From: Desulfoluna butyratoxydans
GTDB taxonomy: Bacteria > Desulfobacterota > Desulfobacteria > Desulfobacterales > Desulfolunaceae
NCBI RefSeq assembly: GCF_900699765.1
Contig: NZ_CAADHO010000003.1
Coordinates: 558,001-622,000, forward strand
DNA length: 64,000 bases
Direction: 5' to 3'
Of this stretch, positions 14,906-23,224 are shown piece by piece. The notes beneath the pieces were generated by a model, which saw nothing but the letters and a program-made list of their open reading frames with translations, ran no database searches and was not told the origin of the DNA. Within the stretch, counting starts at the first letter, position 1. Each line of letters starts with the position of its first letter. Both the position numbers and the translations under genes were made by a program.

Positions 14906-15876
14906 GACTGTTTTCCTGAAGATGGGGTGAGAAGGGCGTGGACGGAGACCGCGCCCATGATAACGACGCCGTAGACCATGCGGGTCCACAGGCCGGAGAG
15001 GCCGATGCTGATGATGCCTGCCTCGATCATGCCAATGATGATGGCTCCCATGAGGGTGCCGTAGATGGTGCCGGTGCCGCCGAAGACCGAGGTGCCTCCC
15101 ACGAAGACGGCGGCGAAGACGAGGAGCATGTAGCCCTCGCCCTGGGTGGGCCACCAGCTGGCCATCTCCATGCAGACCATGGCGCCGGAGAGCCCGGTGA
15201 CCATGCCCATGAGCACAAAAACGCCGGTGCGGACCTTTGCCGTGGGGATGCCCATCATGCGGGCGGCTTCGGGGTTGTCTCCGCAGAAGCGCAGGTGGTC
15301 TCCTGCCACGTGGCGGTTCAAGACCAGCCAGAAGAGGCCGGTGAGCCCGGCAAACCAGACCGCCTGGGCGGGCAGGAATTCAAACCAGCGGCCCACCATG
15401 AGGTGGTGAAGGGCGGTTTCCCTGATCTCGGGCATGTTCACGGCCAGGCCCCCTGCCAGGAGCACGGTGGCCCCGCGCCAGAAGAACTGGGTGCCGATGG
15501 TGGCGATGATGGCGGGAACGCCGAAACCCACCACCAGCAGGCTGTTGAGACATCCGGCAAGGGCGCCCACGGCAACGGCCGCCATGAGCCCTGCCGCCGG
15601 GCTGCCGGTGATGGCAAAGACCTTGGCAAAGGCAAACCCGCAGGCTGCCATCACCGCCGGAAAGGAGAGGTCCATCTCACCCGTGATGATGACCAGGGTC
15701 ATGGCAAGGGCGATCATGCCTGCAAAGGGGATGGTGGAGAGGTAGGCGATATAGATCCTGCCGTGGAGAAAGGTGTGGGGGGCAAGGGCCATGAAGCCTG
15801 CCAGCAGCACCGCAAAGATCAGGGTAATGGCCCCTTGCACGGGGTTGTTGCGCAGAAAAGAGGGGATTGCGTTCAT
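14902..15876 (-). CDS. ABC transporter permease, ribose/autoinducer (RbsC-like) type
   Basis: A 324-residue inner-membrane protein with 8-10 hydrophobic segments. Conserved features of RbsC/XylH/LsrC-type permeases are ITGEMDLSFPAVMAACG (residues ~64-80), NPEAARMMGIP with the EAA-type coupling loop, and VFVGGTSVFGGTGTIYGTLMGA. It forms the membrane channel of the importer with the ATPase at 15878 and the binding protein at 16629. It lies one base after the ATPase stop and overlaps the next reductase gene by 4 bases, so transporter and reductase are one transcription unit. Family substrates are sugars or related polyols; the one used here is unknown. Confidence 0.92.
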   Translation of the reverse strand: MNAIPSFLRNNPVQGAITLIFAVLLAGFMALAPHTFLHGRIYIAYLSTIPFAGMIALAMTLVIITGEMDLSFPAVMAACGFAFAKVFAITGSPAAGLMAAVAVGALAGCLNSLLVVGFGVPAIIATIGTQFFWRGATVLLAGGLAVNMPEIRETALHHLMVGRWFEFLPAQAVWFAGLTGLFWLVLNRHVAGDHLRFCGDNPEAARMMGIPTAKVRTGVFVLMGMVTGLSGAMVCMEMASWWPTQGEGYMLLVFAAVFVGGTSVFGGTGTIYGTLMGAIIIGMIEAGIISIGLSGLWTRMVYGVVIMGAVSVHALLTPSSGKQS

Positions 15877-15877
15877 A

Positions 15878-16621
15878 TCAGGACCATTTCATCAGGGTTG
15901 CCATGAGGGATTCCGGGGTTTCATCGGCCTTGCGGGCTTCGTGCACCACCCGGCCGCGCTGGAGAAAGAGGAACCGGTCCACCACGTCATGGACGTGGTG
16001 GAGGTTGTGGGAGACAAAGATCCCTGATTTCCCCTCGGTCTTGAGGGCTTTTGCAAAGCCCAGGACCTTGTCCACCTCTTTGACGGCAAGGGCCGTGGTG
16101 GGTTCATCCAGGATCACCACCCGGGCGTTGAAATACATGGCCCGCCCGATGGCAAGGCCCTGGCGCTCCCCGCCGGAGAGCACCGAGACCGGGGCGTCGG
16201 CAGAGAGCCCCGCCCCTTTGAGGCCGATGATCTTTGTCAGGACCTTCATGGCTTCTTTTTTTTCATGGGCCACCCGGATCATGCCCAAAGGGTTGGTGCG
16301 GTGGCGCCCCATGAAAAAGTTTCGCCAGATGGGCTGGGACTCCCCCAGGGATTTGTCCTGAAAGACCGTCTCGATGCCCATGTCCCTGGCGGTTTTTACG
16401 GTGTGCCTGCCCGGGTCCACGGCGGCCCCGCCGATGCGCATGGTGCCCTTGTCAAAGGTCTCCACGCCGGAAAGAATTTTGATGAGGGTGGATTTCCCTG
16501 CGCCGTTGTCCCCGATGAGGCCGATGATTTCGTTGTCATGCAGGGTCAGGTCCACGCCGTTTAGTGCGTCCACGTGGCCGTAGGACTTGGTGATGCCGGA
16601 CAGTTCGATAAGGGGCGCCAT
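15878..16621 (-). CDS. ABC transporter ATP-binding protein, sugar type
   Basis: A 247-residue single-domain ATPase. Walker A is GDNGAGKS (residues 37-44), the signature is LSGGERQ, Walker B is VVILDEPT, and an H-loop SHNLHHV follows. Many ribose-type ATPases are fused doubles of about 500 residues. This single-domain form presumably dimerises, as seen in FrcA-like transporters. The ATG at 16621 follows an AGGTAAAAG stretch close to the binding-protein stop (7 bases upstream), and the family N-terminus begins here. It energises uptake through the adjacent permease. Confidence 0.93.
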   Translation of the reverse strand: MAPLIELSGITKSYGHVDALNGVDLTLHDNEIIGLIGDNGAGKSTLIKILSGVETFDKGTMRIGGAAVDPGRHTVKTARDMGIETVFQDKSLGESQPIWRNFFMGRHRTNPLGMIRVAHEKKEAMKVLTKIIGLKGAGLSADAPVSVLSGGERQGLAIGRAMYFNARVVILDEPTTALAVKEVDKVLGFAKALKTEGKSGIFVSHNLHHVHDVVDRFLFLQRGRVVHEARKADETPESLMATLMKWS

Positions 16622-16628
16622 GGGACTT

Positions 16629-17615
16629 TTACCTGAGTCCTTTTTTCGCCAGGGGCGCGATGAGGGAGAGGTTGTCCGCTCCGATGAAGCCGCCGCCGGT
16701 GTCGATGTTAAGGCCGGAGAACCCGTACTTTTCGGTGAGGGCGATCTGGAGCACGGAGAAGTAGCCCAAAAGGAAAGGCTGGGCATCTCCGATGAGGTCC
16801 ACAAAGCCGTTCTGGATGGCTGTTGCCGTGGCAGGGGAGAGGGAGAACCCGGCCACGTTGATCTCGTCGGGTTTGACGGCTGCGGCCCTCAGGAAATTTT
16901 CCATCTGGGCGGTGAGGGCGCCGTGGTCGATGACCATGAGCTTGCAGTCCGGGTGGGAGGCCAGGTAGCCGGTGACCACCGGGGTGCCAAGGGACGGATC
17001 TTTGTCGATCTCCGGGGAGATCTCCAGGTAGTCCACGGTGACGCCTGCATCTTCAAGGACTTCTAAGATTCCCACGGCACGGCGGCCACGGGTGGGCAGG
17101 CGCTTGAGGCCCCAGACAAAGGCCCGATCTCCTTTTTTGAGGCCGAAGCGCTGGAGGCACTCGGTAGCCATGCTCTTGCCCTGGGTGTAGTTGTCCGGGC
17201 CGATGAACCCGAACCCTTCGGCCTGGTATTTGCCTTGGGTTTTGGGAAGCGGGGTATCCACGGTGGTGACGAGGATGCCGCTTTTCCGTGCCTCGTCAAT
17301 GAGGGGGGCAAAGGCCGAATCACCGGGAAGACCCATGACAACGATGCCCGTTGGCTTTTCGGCCAGGGCCTTTTTGAAGTTTTCGATCATCTTTTCCGGG
17401 CTCCAGTCCGAGTAGACGAAGCTGATGCGTGCGCCGATGTCGCTGGCCGCGGCCTTGGCACCGTTATAGACCACGGTGTTGTACGTGCCGCCCACGGGGC
17501 CGCCGGTGTCGAACCAGATGTGCATGCCGTTGCCGGTTTTCGGCATGTTTGTGGCCGAAGCCACAGGAACGGCGGTGAAAAGGAGCAGGGCAAGGGTCAG
17601 GAGTCGCTTGATCAT
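16629..17615 (-). CDS. Periplasmic substrate-binding protein, sugar-binding (type 1) family
   Basis: A 328-residue exported protein with a signal peptide of about 21 residues (MIKR, hydrophobic core, cleavage after VASA). The mature part has the two-lobed type 1 periplasmic binding fold: GPVGGTYNTVVYNGAKAAASDIG, IVVMGLPGDSAFAPLIDEARKSGI with VTTVDT, and FIGPDNYTQGKSM. Ligand-contact residues cannot be assigned by eye. It delivers the ligand to the permease encoded downstream. It is the second gene of the operon, directly after the reductase activator, so the ligand may be the reductase substrate or its precursor (inference). An AAGGAAA ribosome site precedes the ATG. Confidence 0.9.
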   Translation of the reverse strand: MIKRLLTLALLLFTAVPVASATNMPKTGNGMHIWFDTGGPVGGTYNTVVYNGAKAAASDIGARISFVYSDWSPEKMIENFKKALAEKPTGIVVMGLPGDSAFAPLIDEARKSGILVTTVDTPLPKTQGKYQAEGFGFIGPDNYTQGKSMATECLQRFGLKKGDRAFVWGLKRLPTRGRRAVGILEVLEDAGVTVDYLEISPEIDKDPSLGTPVVTGYLASHPDCKLMVIDHGALTAQMENFLRAAAVKPDEINVAGFSLSPATATAIQNGFVDLIGDAQPFLLGYFSVLQIALTEKYGFSGLNIDTGGGFIGADNLSLIAPLAKKGLR

Positions 17616-17660
17616 GTCGTGTTTCCTTATTTTTTATGTGTGTGTGGGCGGGAGCCCGCG

Positions 17661-18416
17661 TTACTGCCTGTTGTCTGCGAGAAGCGCTGCGCCAAAGGCA
17701 ACAACGGTCTGGGGAGAGTCCGGGACCACCACCTCGGTGTTCAGGGTGTCGGACAGCAGGGCACGGATGCAGGGGTTTTTGGCCACGCCCCCCACAAAGC
17801 ACAAGGGGCCGTCCAGGCCCACGCGGCGGATCATGGAGGCGGCGCGCCTGACCACGGAGTCGTGGAGGCCCCGGGCGATGTGCACGGGTTTTTCGCCTTT
17901 TGCCAAAAGGGAGGTGACCTCGGATTCGGCGAAGACCGTGCACATGCTGCTTACTTCCACGGTCTTTTCGGCTGAAAGGGCCGCGTCCCCGAAGGTTGCC
18001 GGGGAAAAACCCAGGTTATCGGACATGATCTCCAGGAATTTGCCGGTGCCTGCGGCGCAGCGGTCGTTCATTTCGAACTTGACCACACGGCCGTTTTTTC
18101 CCACCCGGATGACCTTTACGTCCTGGCCGCCGATGTCGAGGATGGTGGAGACTTCGGGGTAGAGGTGAAAGGTCCCGGCGGCGCAGGCCTTGATTTCGGT
18201 GACGGTGTCGGCTTCCATCTGCTGCTCGAAGAGGGTGCGGCCGTAGCCGGTGGCCGTGAGCCGGTGCGGGGTCTTGCCGCTTGTGGAGAGGATCTCCCGG
18301 GCACGGGTCATGGGCTGGAACCCGGTGTCTGTGGTGGCTGTGTGGGTGAGGGTGCCGTTTTCCAAAAGGACCAGTTTAATGGTACGGGAGCCGATGTCGA
18401 TGCCTGCAGAGATCAT
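17661..18416 (-). CDS. BadF/BcrA/HgdC-type ATPase, activator of the double-cubane reductases
   Basis: A 251-residue acetate/sugar-kinase-fold ATPase. The phosphate-1 loop GIDIGSRTIK starts at residue 5. DIGGQDVK (95-102) and CFVGGVAKNP follow. Cys120 in NDRCAAGTGKF and Cys159 in SSMCTVFAESE are the two ligands of the 4Fe-4S cluster shared by the homodimer in HgdC-like archerases. Such activators couple ATP hydrolysis to injection of one very low-potential electron into the reductase component. It is the first gene of the operon that contains the ABC transporter and the two reductase proteins. No CoA-transferase is present, unlike amino-acid fermentation loci. Confidence 0.93.
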   Translation of the reverse strand: MISAGIDIGSRTIKLVLLENGTLTHTATTDTGFQPMTRAREILSTSGKTPHRLTATGYGRTLFEQQMEADTVTEIKACAAGTFHLYPEVSTILDIGGQDVKVIRVGKNGRVVKFEMNDRCAAGTGKFLEIMSDNLGFSPATFGDAALSAEKTVEVSSMCTVFAESEVTSLLAKGEKPVHIARGLHDSVVRRAASMIRRVGLDGPLCFVGGVAKNPCIRALLSDTLNTEVVVPDSPQTVVAFGAALLADNRQ

Positions 18417-18503
18417 GGGGCCATCCTGTGTCTGTCAAAAAAAACATGTCGCCTGTCCGTTTAAAGGGCAGGTTTTGTGTGCGATGGATTGCGATGGGTT
18501 TGT

Positions 18504-18532
18504 TTTGTATGTGCAGGAAAGACGGGCGTCAA
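18504..18532 (-). promoter_or_regulatory. Possible sigma-70 promoter of the reductase/ABC operon
   Basis: Minus-strand TTGACG (18532-18527), 17-base spacer, TACAAA (18509-18504), about 90 bases upstream of the activator ATG. The -10 match is only fair. Confidence 0.3.
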
Positions 18533-18605
18533 AGAGATAATATTGATGGGGATAGGTAGATGCTATCGAGATGATCTATTGCAAGGCCCGGGTGGGGGTG
18601 GTGCT

Positions 18606-19718
18606 TTACGCTGCGGCGTGGATGATGCGGTTTCGGCCCTTGGCCTTGGCCCGGTAGAGCTGCATGTCCGCGTCGCGGATAAGGCAGGAGAGGTCTGTGT
18701 GATCCGGGTGCAGTTCAGCGGCCCCTATACTGATGGTGACGGAAAGCTCTCCCTGGTCTGTGTGAAAGGGGGTATTGCAGACGGTGGTGCGGATGCGTTC
18801 GGCCGCAATGAGGGCCTGGCGCAGGGTACACTGGGGCAGAAACACGATGAACTCTTCTCCGCCGAGCCTGCCGAAGGAGTCCACTTCCCGCAGGGCGTGC
18901 TTGCATCGGGAGGCCACCCCGGCCAGGATTCGGTCGCCGGTGTGGTGGCCGAAGGTGTCGTTGAACCGCTTGAAATGGTCGATGTCCACCATGAGAACGG
19001 AGCCGGGTGTGTGGAACCGCCTGGCGGACTTGAAGAAGAACTGTCCCATCTCAAGGACCTTTCTCCGGCTGAATACCTGGGTGAGCTCGTCGATCTCCAC
19101 CAGGTTTCTCAGCTCGGTGAGGGCTGAAAATTCCCGCCGCTTGGCTTTCTCCATGTGGATGAAAAAATAGATGCCGCAGCAGTTGGCCAGGCAAAAGGAG
19201 AGGATGGTGGTGGACATGGAGGTAAAGGGCAGGGACGTGAAGAAGAGCATGGCCGCGATATACAGCACCGAGCCGCCCAGGCAGCCGATGAGGGGTGCGA
19301 TGAGGCGCGGGGGGAAAAAGAGATAGCAGATGAGCACGACAAAGGAGGTGGCGGAGATGGTCATGGTGCTCGTGATGGGCGCCTTGAGGATGAGTTCGAT
19401 GATTTCCGTGCCCATGACCACAGACATGTACGCGCAGACCGTTGCTGTGTGCCGCACGATATCTTTTTTATTGAGGTAGAGCTGATAAAAGGCGGTGAAG
19501 CCAGCCATGGCGGCAAGGGCCCTGCCTGCCAGCAGGATGTTGAGTTCGGGGCCGACCCCGAGTTCACAAAAATCGGCGAACCCGGCAAGGAGGTAGATGA
19601 CGGCGGTGACGGCGTACACAAACTGCATTTTGTGCCGGATGCGGGGCCACTGCTCGTCCCTGAAGTGCTTCTCTTTTTCAGGGTCCTGAAATTCACCCAT
19701 CCAATTGAACTGTGCCAT
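18606..19718 (-). CDS. Membrane-bound GGDEF diguanylate cyclase
   Basis: A 370-residue protein. The N-terminal half (residues ~30-195) has about six hydrophobic segments forming an uncharacterised membrane sensor. The C-terminal GGDEF domain (~205-365) has VDIDHFKRFNDTFGHHTGD, the active GGEEF signature and an upstream RxxD inhibitory site in RxxD-x5-GGEEF spacing. It should make c-di-GMP from two GTP with product inhibition. There is no EAL domain. It stands alone, divergent from the tetR-like gene, so its input is unknown. Confidence 0.93.
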   Translation of the reverse strand: MAQFNWMGEFQDPEKEKHFRDEQWPRIRHKMQFVYAVTAVIYLLAGFADFCELGVGPELNILLAGRALAAMAGFTAFYQLYLNKKDIVRHTATVCAYMSVVMGTEIIELILKAPITSTMTISATSFVVLICYLFFPPRLIAPLIGCLGGSVLYIAAMLFFTSLPFTSMSTTILSFCLANCCGIYFFIHMEKAKRREFSALTELRNLVEIDELTQVFSRRKVLEMGQFFFKSARRFHTPGSVLMVDIDHFKRFNDTFGHHTGDRILAGVASRCKHALREVDSFGRLGGEEFIVFLPQCTLRQALIAAERIRTTVCNTPFHTDQGELSVTISIGAAELHPDHTDLSCLIRDADMQLYRAKAKGRNRIIHAAA

Positions 19719-20075
19719 AACTCACTCTCATTCATCAATGCGGAACGCCCTTATACCCGAACGGGGTCACCAAGGGTGGGATAAACCGCTGAGCTCAGAC
19801 TCAGGACACTGGAAAAGAACGCGGCACAGGGGAACAGCCCCTGCCGGGGACCGGCCGTGGGGTCAACGGGGGGTGCTGATTCGGTCAGTGTTTATGGTCC
19901 AGACTCATATTTGCTTATATATCAGTATCGGATTGTTCCGTGCTCATTATCAGTTTTCAGTCAAAATTTAAAGGGCATTATGTCTGTCGGCTGGTTCCGG
20001 TGAGTCTTCCGAAAGGGGGGAAAGACAGATTCACCGTGGCTATGGGGCACGTTCCGTGGGCTAACCTGTTTTTGA
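19719..20075. other. Intergenic region between the divergent GGDEF and TetR genes
   Basis: No supported gene. It contains several G/C-rich imperfect palindromes (for example around 19840-19865) and an AT-rich block at 19905-19975 that probably holds the GGDEF gene promoter. No specific site is claimed. Confidence 0.4.
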
Positions 20076-20105
20076 TTGACAGGCATCGACCCACGGGGAT
20101 ATTAG
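20076..20105 (+). promoter_or_regulatory. Sigma-70 promoter of the tetR-type gene
   Basis: TTGACA (20076-20081), 18-base spacer, TATTAG (20100-20105). The TetR operator begins within four bases after the -10, so a bound repressor would block initiation. Confidence 0.55.
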
Positions 20106-20108
20106 AAT

Positions 20109-20124
20109 GAATGTTCGTTTTAAT
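20109..20124 (+). promoter_or_regulatory. TetR-type operator at its own promoter
   Basis: GAATGTTCGTTTTAAT. The core AATGAATGTTCGTT is one base from the perfect palindrome AACGAATGTTCGTT found upstream of the DsrE-like gene. Confidence 0.55.
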
Positions 20125-20151
20125 TGTCAGAAATCAAAGGAGCCCCTGTTG

Positions 20152-20793
20152 ATGCTTACCTTGATAAATAATCAGGACCTGTCCCGGCTGAATCGGCAAG
20201 AGCAGATTCTGGTCACCTCGCTGCGCCTGTTCACCGAGCGTGGCTATTTTAATACATCGATTCATGATATCCAGCGCGAATCGAAGGTCAGCATCGGATC
20301 AATCTATCATTATTTTAAAAATAAGGAAGGGATCGCCCGGGCGCTCTTTACCGGGCTTGTTGCCTCCATGGATGAGGGCATGGACCGGATCGACAGCCAG
20401 TATGCCTCGGCCCATGACCGCTGTCGGGCTGTTCTGGCCTGGCTTATGGAACTCACCCGGCGTTCACCTGCGGTGATGCAGTTCATTCTTTACGCCAGGC
20501 ATCGGGAATTTCTGCCCGACGAAAAGCCCATCTGCTCGTCCGGCCCTTTTCTGAAGATGAAAGAGATGGTGAAGCGAGGGATGGATGAGGGGGAGATACG
20601 AAGGATGGATGTGACCGTTGCTTCTGCTGCTTTGTATGGAGGTGCCATCCGCATGATCCATCTGGCCTTGGACGGCGTGCTGGTGCGTCCGCTGGAATCC
20701 TACCTTGATGATGTCTGGTCGTGTGCGTGGCGCTCCGTTGCCATGGGGGGGGAGGGCGAAGGGAGATGGGGGGCGGAAAAGGCCCCCGCGTAA
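20152..20793 (+). CDS. TetR/AcrR-family transcriptional regulator
   Basis: A 213-residue regulator. The N-terminal helix-turn-helix covers residues ~15-62 (ILVTSLRLFTERGYFNTSIHDI, then VSIGSIYHYFKNKEGIARALF), the canonical TetR pattern. The C-terminal ligand/dimer domain is variable. The ATG at 20152 is chosen because AAAGGAG stands upstream at suitable distance; an earlier ATG at 20107 lies inside the operator. Shared operator sequences before this gene and before the DsrE-like gene suggest autoregulation and control of the latter. The inducer is unknown. Confidence 0.93.
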   Translation: MLTLINNQDLSRLNRQEQILVTSLRLFTERGYFNTSIHDIQRESKVSIGSIYHYFKNKEGIARALFTGLVASMDEGMDRIDSQYASAHDRCRAVLAWLMELTRRSPAVMQFILYARHREFLPDEKPICSSGPFLKMKEMVKRGMDEGEIRRMDVTVASAALYGGAIRMIHLALDGVLVRPLESYLDDVWSCAWRSVAMGGEGEGRWGAEKAPA

Positions 20794-20853
20794 CCCTTTG
20801 GCGCCCTTCAGCATGAGAGGACTGTGGGGCCCCTTTTTTTGTCTGTGGGTTAA

Positions 20854-20867
20854 AACGAATGTTCGTT
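20854..20867 (+). promoter_or_regulatory. TetR-type operator upstream of the DsrE-like gene
   Basis: AACGAATGTTCGTT is a perfect palindrome with 6-bp arms. The 16-base GAATGTTCGTTCTAAT differs in one base from the site upstream of the tetR-type gene. Confidence 0.6.
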
Positions 20868-20907
20868 CTAATGAATTAATTCAACATGCATATGGAGGTA
20901 TATTCTT

Positions 20908-21414
20908 ATGAAAACAATGAAAAAGTGCATCTTATCTGTCTGCGCCCTGGCCCTTTTTGCCTGTGCCGTGATTTCGCCCGCCCTTGCCGGGGGACCGGAT
21001 GACCGTGATGCCCTCAAGGGGGTCACCAGTGGTAAAGCCTTCTTTGACGTCAACCTGGGTGATGCCCAAAGCATGCCCCTCTACCTTAAGGTCATCGGAA
21101 TGACCCATCAGGGCTTGGTGGCTCAGGGCGTCACGCCCGAGTTTGTTGTGGCATTCCGTGGGCCCGCCGTTCAGTTTATCACCGGCAAAGCCCATGCTGC
21201 CGACGACAAGCAGGCCCTGTTGTATGGTCAGATTGCCGACAAGATCCGTGAGCTGAAGGCCATGGGGGTCTCTTTTGAGGCCTGCGCCATTGCCACCGAT
21301 CTCTTCGGTGTGGACAACGGCACGGTTCTTCCTGAAGTCAAGGTTGTGGGCAATACGTTTATTTCCCTTATCGGGTACCAGGCCCAGGGATACGGGACTG
21401 TTCCTGTTATGTAG
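20908..21414 (+). CDS. Exported DsrE-family protein
   Basis: A 168-residue protein with a cleavable signal peptide of about 27 residues (ends SPALA). The mature domain has the DsrE/DsrF-like alpha/beta fold: FFDVNLGDAQSMPLYLKVI, FVVAFRGPAVQFIT, CAIATDLFGVD and NTFISLIGYQAQGYG near the C-terminus. DsrE relatives carry or transfer sulfur species through a cysteine; the conserved candidate is the Cys in FEACAIA. A periplasmic sulfur-handling role is inferred. A GGAGG site precedes the ATG. It lies downstream of the TetR gene with its own operator, implying induction by the regulator's ligand. Confidence 0.88.
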   Translation: MKTMKKCILSVCALALFACAVISPALAGGPDDRDALKGVTSGKAFFDVNLGDAQSMPLYLKVIGMTHQGLVAQGVTPEFVVAFRGPAVQFITGKAHAADDKQALLYGQIADKIRELKAMGVSFEACAIATDLFGVDNGTVLPEVKVVGNTFISLIGYQAQGYGTVPVM

Positions 21415-21423
21415 TCGCGGTTA

Positions 21424-21655
21424 TAACTATTCAGCTCAAAAAACAGCCTCCGGCGGCAAGGTGTGCCACCTTGAAAGCAGATAGCAGATGTGTTTTGCCC
21501 CTCGTTCCTCGGGTCAAATCACATCCGCCTTCAAAGTAAAAATTCACGCAAAAAGGTTTTTTAAAACCTGTTTGTTAAACCCGTCTTTATCTTTATAAAA
21601 TCAGGCAAACGTTTAGCCCCCGGCAGGGCCGCCGGAGGCATAGGCTGAATAGTTA
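21424..21655. repeat. Family A palindromic intergenic repeat, full-length copy
   Basis: A 232-base element bounded by TAACTATTCAG and CTGAATAGTTA. Nested arms GCCTCCGGCGG/CCGCCGGAGGC lie inside the termini. Internal hairpins are CAAGGTG-TGC-CACCTTG and the GCAGATGTG stem around CCTCGTTCCTCGGG. The remaining bases up to the next gene at 21871 show no feature. Confidence 0.9.
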
Positions 21656-21870
21656 CTCGCGGTTTTGTCCTGTTCTGCAGTGACTTACCTTGAAAATGAT
21701 TCTCTGTTTCTCCTCCGGGATGCTATAGTTCAGAAGATATCTTTTGGCGCGGGCATTGGCATGTTGCCATTGCCCGCTCCTCCTTCCGTGTACCATCCAT
21801 CAAAAAAAGTCGGTTAAGTTGTCGTGACCGTTTTACTCAACGGAGTATCCAATGGGGACGGGGTCGGATC

Positions 21871-23169
21871 ATGCGCATCGTTATGTTTTTACAGGCGTTG
21901 GTGGTGGGTTTGGTGCTTGTTTTGTCCACAGGGTTGGCCTTTGCAGAGCAAGAGGCATCGCCTTTGGGGGAGACCCCCGACTCCCTGGGTACCATCAGCA
22001 TTCCCTACGGTTTTTACAACGACAGCTTCGGTGTTGCCGTGGGGTATGTGCACAGCGTCACCGGTTACCCCCAAAAGCAGGCCGGGCTCCTGGGCACCGC
22101 CATGGTGGGGTCCCAGGGTTCGGCCATGGCCATTTTGTACGGGCAGGACATCCTGCTTCCCAACACGGAGCGGTTCCTGTTCGATCCCATTGCCTCGGTG
22201 GGGTACTTTTCCGACAATGAGAGCTATATTGACGGGAACCCCGGTTTTACCGATGAGCGGGCGGGGAGCAACGGGTCCGACAAAGACAACTTCGTCACCG
22301 GCGACGGCTGGGATAATTACTTTCGGCTGCGGTTCCAGTACCTTTTGCCCATCGCCGGGGGCAAGGTGGTCTCCTTTGACACCGTAGCCCTGAAGGAAGG
22401 GCTTCCGGTCTCGAAACCCAGGGAGGATCCGAAATGGAACCCGCTGTCAAGCGGCAAGATCTACCTGGAGCTGACCCCATTTTACCGTTCCCAGCAGGTG
22501 GACGGGGACGACATCGAATCCAAGCTGAAGACCAACGGCCTGGATGTGGGAATGTTCTGGGACAACCGCGATTTCCATCAAAACCCCTCCAGCGGGAATG
22601 CCCTGAATATCGAGCTGTCCCGTGATTTCGGGTGGCTGAACAGCACCGAGTCCTGGACCACGGTCTCCGCCGAATACGACCATTACATCCCCTTGTCCCT
22701 TTCCCCTGCATTTCGCCAGTCGGTTCTGGCTTTTGATGCCTGGACCGCCTACTCCCCGTCCTGGAACGAGACCGAAGACGGAGAGATCGAGAATCGTCCT
22801 CCGGCCTTTTCAGGGGCCACCCTGGGCGGTGAATGGCGGATGCGGGGCTATCCGTCGAATCGTTTCAGCGACAAGACAGCCGTTTACTACGCGGCCGAGC
22901 TTCGGATGATCCCGTACTGGAATCCCTTTGAGGGCTGGCCCTGGCTCCAGCATTACGTGGGGGTGGCCTGGGTGCAGTTCGTCCCCTTTGTGGAGGTGGG
23001 CAGGGTGGGGCCTTCCTGGGACCTGTCCGAGCTTCACTCGGACATGAAGGTTGATGTGGGTTTAGGCTTCAGGGTGTGGGCCAAGGGGATCGTGGCCCGT
23101 GTGGATGTGGCGGTTTCCGAAGAGTCGATGGGGGTGCAGATGATGGTCAGTCAGCCCTTTCAATTTTGA
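21871..23169 (+). CDS. Outer-membrane beta-barrel protein, Omp85/BamA-like C-terminal barrel
   Basis: A 432-residue exported protein with a signal peptide of about 25 residues (ends GLAFA). It has alternating amphipathic strands throughout, the RGYPSNRF segment matching the RGF/RGY lid motif of the Omp85 superfamily (residues ~325-332), and a C-terminal Phe (QPFQF) as in outer-membrane barrels. No POTRA domains are visible, so it is a barrel-only form as in surface-antigen-like proteins. Function is unknown; solute or protein passage are both possible. The ribosome site is weak and the start is fixed by the signal peptide. It lies alone after a family A repeat. Confidence 0.8.
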   Translation: MRIVMFLQALVVGLVLVLSTGLAFAEQEASPLGETPDSLGTISIPYGFYNDSFGVAVGYVHSVTGYPQKQAGLLGTAMVGSQGSAMAILYGQDILLPNTERFLFDPIASVGYFSDNESYIDGNPGFTDERAGSNGSDKDNFVTGDGWDNYFRLRFQYLLPIAGGKVVSFDTVALKEGLPVSKPREDPKWNPLSSGKIYLELTPFYRSQQVDGDDIESKLKTNGLDVGMFWDNRDFHQNPSSGNALNIELSRDFGWLNSTESWTTVSAEYDHYIPLSLSPAFRQSVLAFDAWTAYSPSWNETEDGEIENRPPAFSGATLGGEWRMRGYPSNRFSDKTAVYYAAELRMIPYWNPFEGWPWLQHYVGVAWVQFVPFVEVGRVGPSWDLSELHSDMKVDVGLGFRVWAKGIVARVDVAVSEESMGVQMMVSQPFQF

Positions 23170-23224
23170 TCCGGGCCTTTGCACCGGGCCCCCATGGTGC
23201 CATGGGGGCGGCATCATGGGCACG

